Source: JADGOV01 sp963814355 (GTDB taxonomy: Bacteria > Actinomycetota > Actinomycetes > JADGOV01). Taken from it: 64,000 bases of DNA. Each line of letters begins with the position of its first letter. Position 1 is the stretch's first letter. The notes under the pieces are model-generated. The model saw nothing but the letters and a program-made list of their open reading frames with translations. It ran no database searches and had not been told where the DNA came from. Positions 61,706 to 64,000 of this stretch are shown here, piece by piece. The DNA lies in contig CAWFCZ010000008.1 in the NCBI GenBank assembly GCA_963814355.1, positions 1 to 64,000 on the forward strand, given 5' to 3'. A program made the position numbers and the translations under genes.

Positions 61706-62354
61706 CGTCTGCAGGGCACTCACAGCCGGCTACATAGTACGTACCATCCTCCGCACGTACGTGCGCGACGGTTGTGCAACCGGCCCCGCACGCTTCCCCT
61801 TCGCACGTACCTTCATACGGAAGCTCCTCAATGGTCTTTGCGGTGTACTGGCAAAGATTCGTGTCTAGTGAGGTTGCTCCCTGCTCGGTACCACCGTCAC
61901 GGTCAACTGTGAGCCCTATGCTTAGGCGCCTGAGCTGATAAGAAGTTGGTCGCATGCGCACGGGCAGAAGAATCTCAAAACTGATCCGCCGGATGGCATC
62001 GTTGGGAAACAGTGCGAATGTCTTGTCCTCTAGCGGCAGGAACTCCCACCACTTAGCAGTGTTACCTATGTCGCCTTCTGGCGTATTGCGCAGGAGGTAG
62101 GCGACCTCTGACTCGTCCAGCACCGCTACGCCAGCCCGGCCGGCGGGAAGACTCTCAGCGAACCTGCGGGGCTGGAGGAGGAAGCTCACACCTTCCGCCA
62201 GACGGTACAGCTCATCCGCGGATGGCAGATGGAAGAGCTCGGCTGCCAAGTACGTGGCGCGCTTCTCGACATCTCGGTATACGGGCTCGTTGTGGAGCCC
62301 CGGATAGCCATTCCTTGCTGCGAAGCTGTTGTAAAGCAATGGAGCCAAGTTCAT
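61698..62354 (-). CDS. Unknown protein with Cys-rich C-terminus
   Basis: 218-residue soluble protein: NLAPLLYNSFAARNGYPGLH, YLAAELFHLPSADELYRLAE, EFLPLEDKTFALFPNDAIRR and ILLPVRMRPTSYQLRRLSIG form a mixed alpha/beta body. The C-terminal 50 residues carry five Cys (CQYTAK, CEGEACGAGC, CECPAD; with His in VAHVRAED) in a pattern that could bind a metal. No family recognised. Less G+C-rich than neighbours; overlaps and precedes the membrane-anchored partner gene. Cargo of the candidate island. Confidence 0.6.
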   Translation of the reverse strand: MNLAPLLYNSFAARNGYPGLHNEPVYRDVEKRATYLAAELFHLPSADELYRLAEGVSFLLQPRRFAESLPAGRAGVAVLDESEVAYLLRNTPEGDIGNTAKWWEFLPLEDKTFALFPNDAIRRISFEILLPVRMRPTSYQLRRLSIGLTVDRDGGTEQGATSLDTNLCQYTAKTIEELPYEGTCEGEACGAGCTTVAHVRAEDGTYYVAGCECPADDE

Positions 62355-62921
62355 CCGCTACCCCCTCGCCGACTGCAGATTGAGCGATCGTACCAATACC
62401 CTTATGAGCAGGTGAAGCTATTACAGGTGTGTTGCCTGCCATGATCATGGGACCACTCTGAGGGGTTACCGCCATGAGGATGGGACCACCCGGTTGCCAG
62501 TGATGGGGCCCACCCGCGAGCCTTACAATCCTGGCACGCCGTAGACGCCCGCAGCGCTGAGCCGCTTACTCTCGGAACATGGGAACGCCAGCAGAAGGCG
62601 CGGAACCTGAGCGCCTGGAGACGCCCGTCGGGCCGCCCGGGTATATGGTTGACGCGCGCCATGAACGAGGAGCTCCGCGCGATGCGCGCAGCTAACCCGG
62701 CCCGCCCATCATCAACGCACGGACGGCACTGCACCGCTGCCACCCGTACGCGAGCGCGCCAACAGTTCGCATCCAGGTGACCAGACAGAAGCCACCGCGG
62801 AACCGAGTAACCAACTGAGTAACGATCGCCACTGCAAACCGCGGATGCCAGCGGACACCGACGGACGATCGTTCCCAGGTCACGCTGCCCGCAGCGCTGG
62901 CAGTTGGAGTCGCGAGTTGGC
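62355..62921. other. 567 bp before attR, no confident gene
   Basis: Two similar motifs, CATGGGACCACTCTGAGGGG (62444-62463) and GATGGGACCACCCGG (62478-62492), about 34 bp apart, resemble repeated terminal sequences of IS21-type elements but no transposase is present. A short frame near 62580-62697 (MGTPAEGAEPERLETPVGPP...) has no recognisable domain. No integrase or excisionase lies here. Confidence 0.4.
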
Positions 62922-62966
62922 TTCGGGACGAAGAGGCCGCAGGTTCAAATCCTGTCACCCCGACCA
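62922..62966 (+). repeat. attR: 45-bp tRNA-Pro 3'-end duplicate
   Basis: Exact copy of the last 45 bp of tRNA-Pro(CGG), from anticodon loop to CCA (40661-40705). The 5' part of a tRNA is absent here, so it is not a working tRNA. It marks the right edge of the candidate integrated segment. Confidence 0.88.
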
Positions 62967-63433
62967 TGGCCGTCACCTCGGACCGGCGGCCCTATCCATC
63001 TGGATCCCGACGACATCTGCACCCGGCGCAGATCGCTGTCCTGTGCCAGCAGCACCGCACCGGTGCGCCAGGCCACAGCGGCGATCACGCAATGGACGAG
63101 GCCGCGAGGGGTAACGCCGACCCCCTGGCACCGGCGGTAGATGCGCGCGGCGCCCTCGAAGTCCGCCGCTGGATCAAGGGCCAGCAGCCGAAAGCGCAGC
63201 AGAATCCGGCGTAGGTCGTCAGCCCGCTGGTCTGTCCGGGCACCTGCCAGCACTTCCATAATCACCCGTTCTGTCACCTCGAGCGGTTCCTCGTCGGCCT
63301 CGATCAGGTCGGCCAACCGCTGCTCGACCGAGCTGCCGGTTCCTCGGTCGTATTCGACCCAGCGGATGTATTGACGTCCTCTACCGGATCAGACCACCCA
63401 GCGCTCGCCGAGTGGCGCCACCGCGAGGATCAT
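62945..63433 (-). pseudogene. VapC-like PIN toxin, disrupted near its N-terminus
   Basis: PIN-domain toxin with ERVIMEVLAGARTDQRADDL, VTPRGLVHCVIAAVAWRTGA and VLLAQDSDLRRVQMSSG, the middle and C-terminal acidic parts of VapC. The N-terminal VNTSA-then-VEYDRGTGSSVEQRLADLIE corresponds to the usual DTSAW-VEYDRGTGS, but a base is missing near 63355 and the catalytic Asp is Asn. An ATGATCCTC start at 63433, overlapping the antitoxin stop, is separated from this by about 50 foreign bases. The toxin is therefore broken. Its 3' end extends over attR. Confidence 0.6.
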
Positions 63434-63531
63434 GCGTCTTGTCGTAGGGCAACGTCGACCGGCGTCTCATCGATGGCATGCGATCCACGCATCGCCAGCG
63501 CTTCCGCACGCGGCATCGGCTGGTCACTCAT
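63430..63531 (-). CDS. VapB-like short antitoxin
   Basis: 33-codon frame MSDQPMPRAEALAMRGSHAI then DETPVDVALRQDA, ending at 63430 and overlapping an ATGATCCTC toxin-type start by 4 bp. Position and overlap match a small VapB antitoxin upstream of VapC; the sequence is too short to assign a domain. It may be a decayed remnant. Confidence 0.4.
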   Translation of the reverse strand: MSDQPMPRAEALAMRGSHAIDETPVDVALRQDA

Positions 63532-63573
63532 GCACACAAGGATAGCGCCGAGAGTTTGACGTCCTACCGCCGA

Positions 63574-63645
63574 CGATCACGGACCTCACCGTAGGCGCCG
63601 GCTTGGCGGGTCCTGAGCCGACGCCTGGGCCGAGGTCCGTGATCG
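63574..63645. terminator. Long imperfect inverted repeat
   Basis: CGATCACGGACCTC (63574-63587) pairs perfectly with GAGGTCCGTGATCG (63632-63645). Inside, AGGCGCCGGCT (63593-63603) pairs with AGCCGACGCCT (63616-63626) with one mismatch, leaving a 12-nt loop and a 5+5 internal loop. The 72-bp structure lies between the glycosyltransferase stop and the VapB-like start. It could be a rho-independent-like terminator for the glycosyltransferase gene, though without a U-tract, or a miniature repeat element. Confidence 0.55.
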
Positions 63646-63707
63646 CCAGCGGCCCGAGCCGGGCCGGACGCGAAAGGGGTCGGCTCGGCAAGTGGCCGGC
63701 GGCGGGC

Positions 63708-64000
63708 TCAGAGCAGCTCGGCGAGCAGATCCGCGGCTCGGGCCGCCCCGCCGGTCTCCACCGGCCGATAGGCAACCTGGCGGTCGAGCTCCGCCAGGAT
63801 CGCGGCGGCGCAGGTGTCCGAGTCGGCCGCTTCGGCGTAGGGCAGGCATCGGCCCGCGCCGTAGCGGTCCAGCCGGTGGCGTACGTGCAGGTTCTGCTCG
63901 AAGTGGTTGCGCAGCGGCACGTAGACGAACGGGCGACCGGTCGCGGTCAACTCCATGCAGGTGGTCAGCCCGCCTTGGACCACCGCGAGGTCGCAGGCGG
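63708..64000 (-). CDS. Glycosyltransferase (GT28/MurG-like), 3' part
   Basis: C-terminal 97 codons of a glycosyltransferase running beyond the window edge: ACDLAVVQGGLTTCMELTAT, GRPFVYVPLRNHFEQNLHVR, HRLDRYGAGRCLPYAEAADS and a helical tail ending ARAADLLAELL. The GGLTTCMEL..GRP...PL..HFEQ pattern is the donor-binding region of MurG/GT28-like UDP-sugar transferases. The rest is outside the window, so its role cannot be narrowed. Confidence 0.75.
   Translation of the reverse strand, partial: ACDLAVVQGGLTTCMELTATGRPFVYVPLRNHFEQNLHVRHRLDRYGAGRCLPYAEAADSDTCAAAILAELDRQVAYRPVETGGAARAADLLAELL

Overview
The window is high-GC actinobacterial chromosome. A conserved core (mycothiol synthase mshD, orphan nitrogen regulator glnR, regX3/senX3, phoU-ppk-CHAD, pstSCAB, sseA with a cysteine-rich leader peptide) points to a mycothiol-producing actinomycete. 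Micromonosporales is my best guess, from gene content only.

Layout. (1) 1-2872: remnants of stacked insertions. Group II intron 1 lies in the protein gene of group II intron 2, which lies in an IS630 transposase gene, which interrupts a wecB-like epimerase gene; only the 3' halves are in the window. (2) 2889-15045: a surface-polysaccharide locus with flippase, glycosyltransferases, a Wzy-like fragment, a heparinase-like protein, an SDR epimerase, a WecA/MraY-like phosphoglycosyl transferase, wecB and wecC (a route to UDP-ManNAcA), broken by ISL3 and IS3 insertions. Most of its genes carry single-base frameshifts. (3) 15123-18945: nitrobindin-like gene, DUF1416, sseA with its leader peptide and hairpin, LmeA-like DUF2993, MoaD/ThiS-like protein, glnR. 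(4) 19027-22678: toxin-antitoxin genes and debris. (5) 23085-35411: mycothiol and phosphate block: mshD, ppx, regX3-senX3, phoU-ppk-CHAD and a PHO-box-led pstSCAB operon. (6) 35422-40705: MMPL transporter, small membrane proteins, YqeY, metallophosphoesterase and tRNA-Pro(CGG).

(7) 40661-62966: a candidate tRNA-Pro island bounded by an exact 45-bp duplication of the tRNA 3' end. It carries a GT39-like membrane protein, a two-component system with a lipoprotein and MacB/FtsX-like ABC transporter, a group of surface glyco-phosphate genes (beta-propeller lipoprotein, PIG-L deacetylase, GT4, DMT transporter, DUF2233 phosphodiester glycosidase, alkaline-phosphatase-superfamily enzyme), IS debris, an intact IS982-like element and two lower-GC unknown genes. 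No integrase is visible. (8) 62945-64000: a broken VapBC pair, a long structured inverted repeat and the 3' part of a glycosyltransferase gene.

The phosphate block works as one unit: SenX3/RegX3 should sense phosphate and act at PHO boxes, Pst imports phosphate, PhoU restrains signalling, and Ppk, Ppx and the CHAD protein handle polyphosphate. The most interesting items are the stacked insertions, the Cys-rich leader peptide before sseA, the integrase-less tRNA island, and the GT4/PIG-L/phosphodiester glycosidase/phosphodiesterase set.
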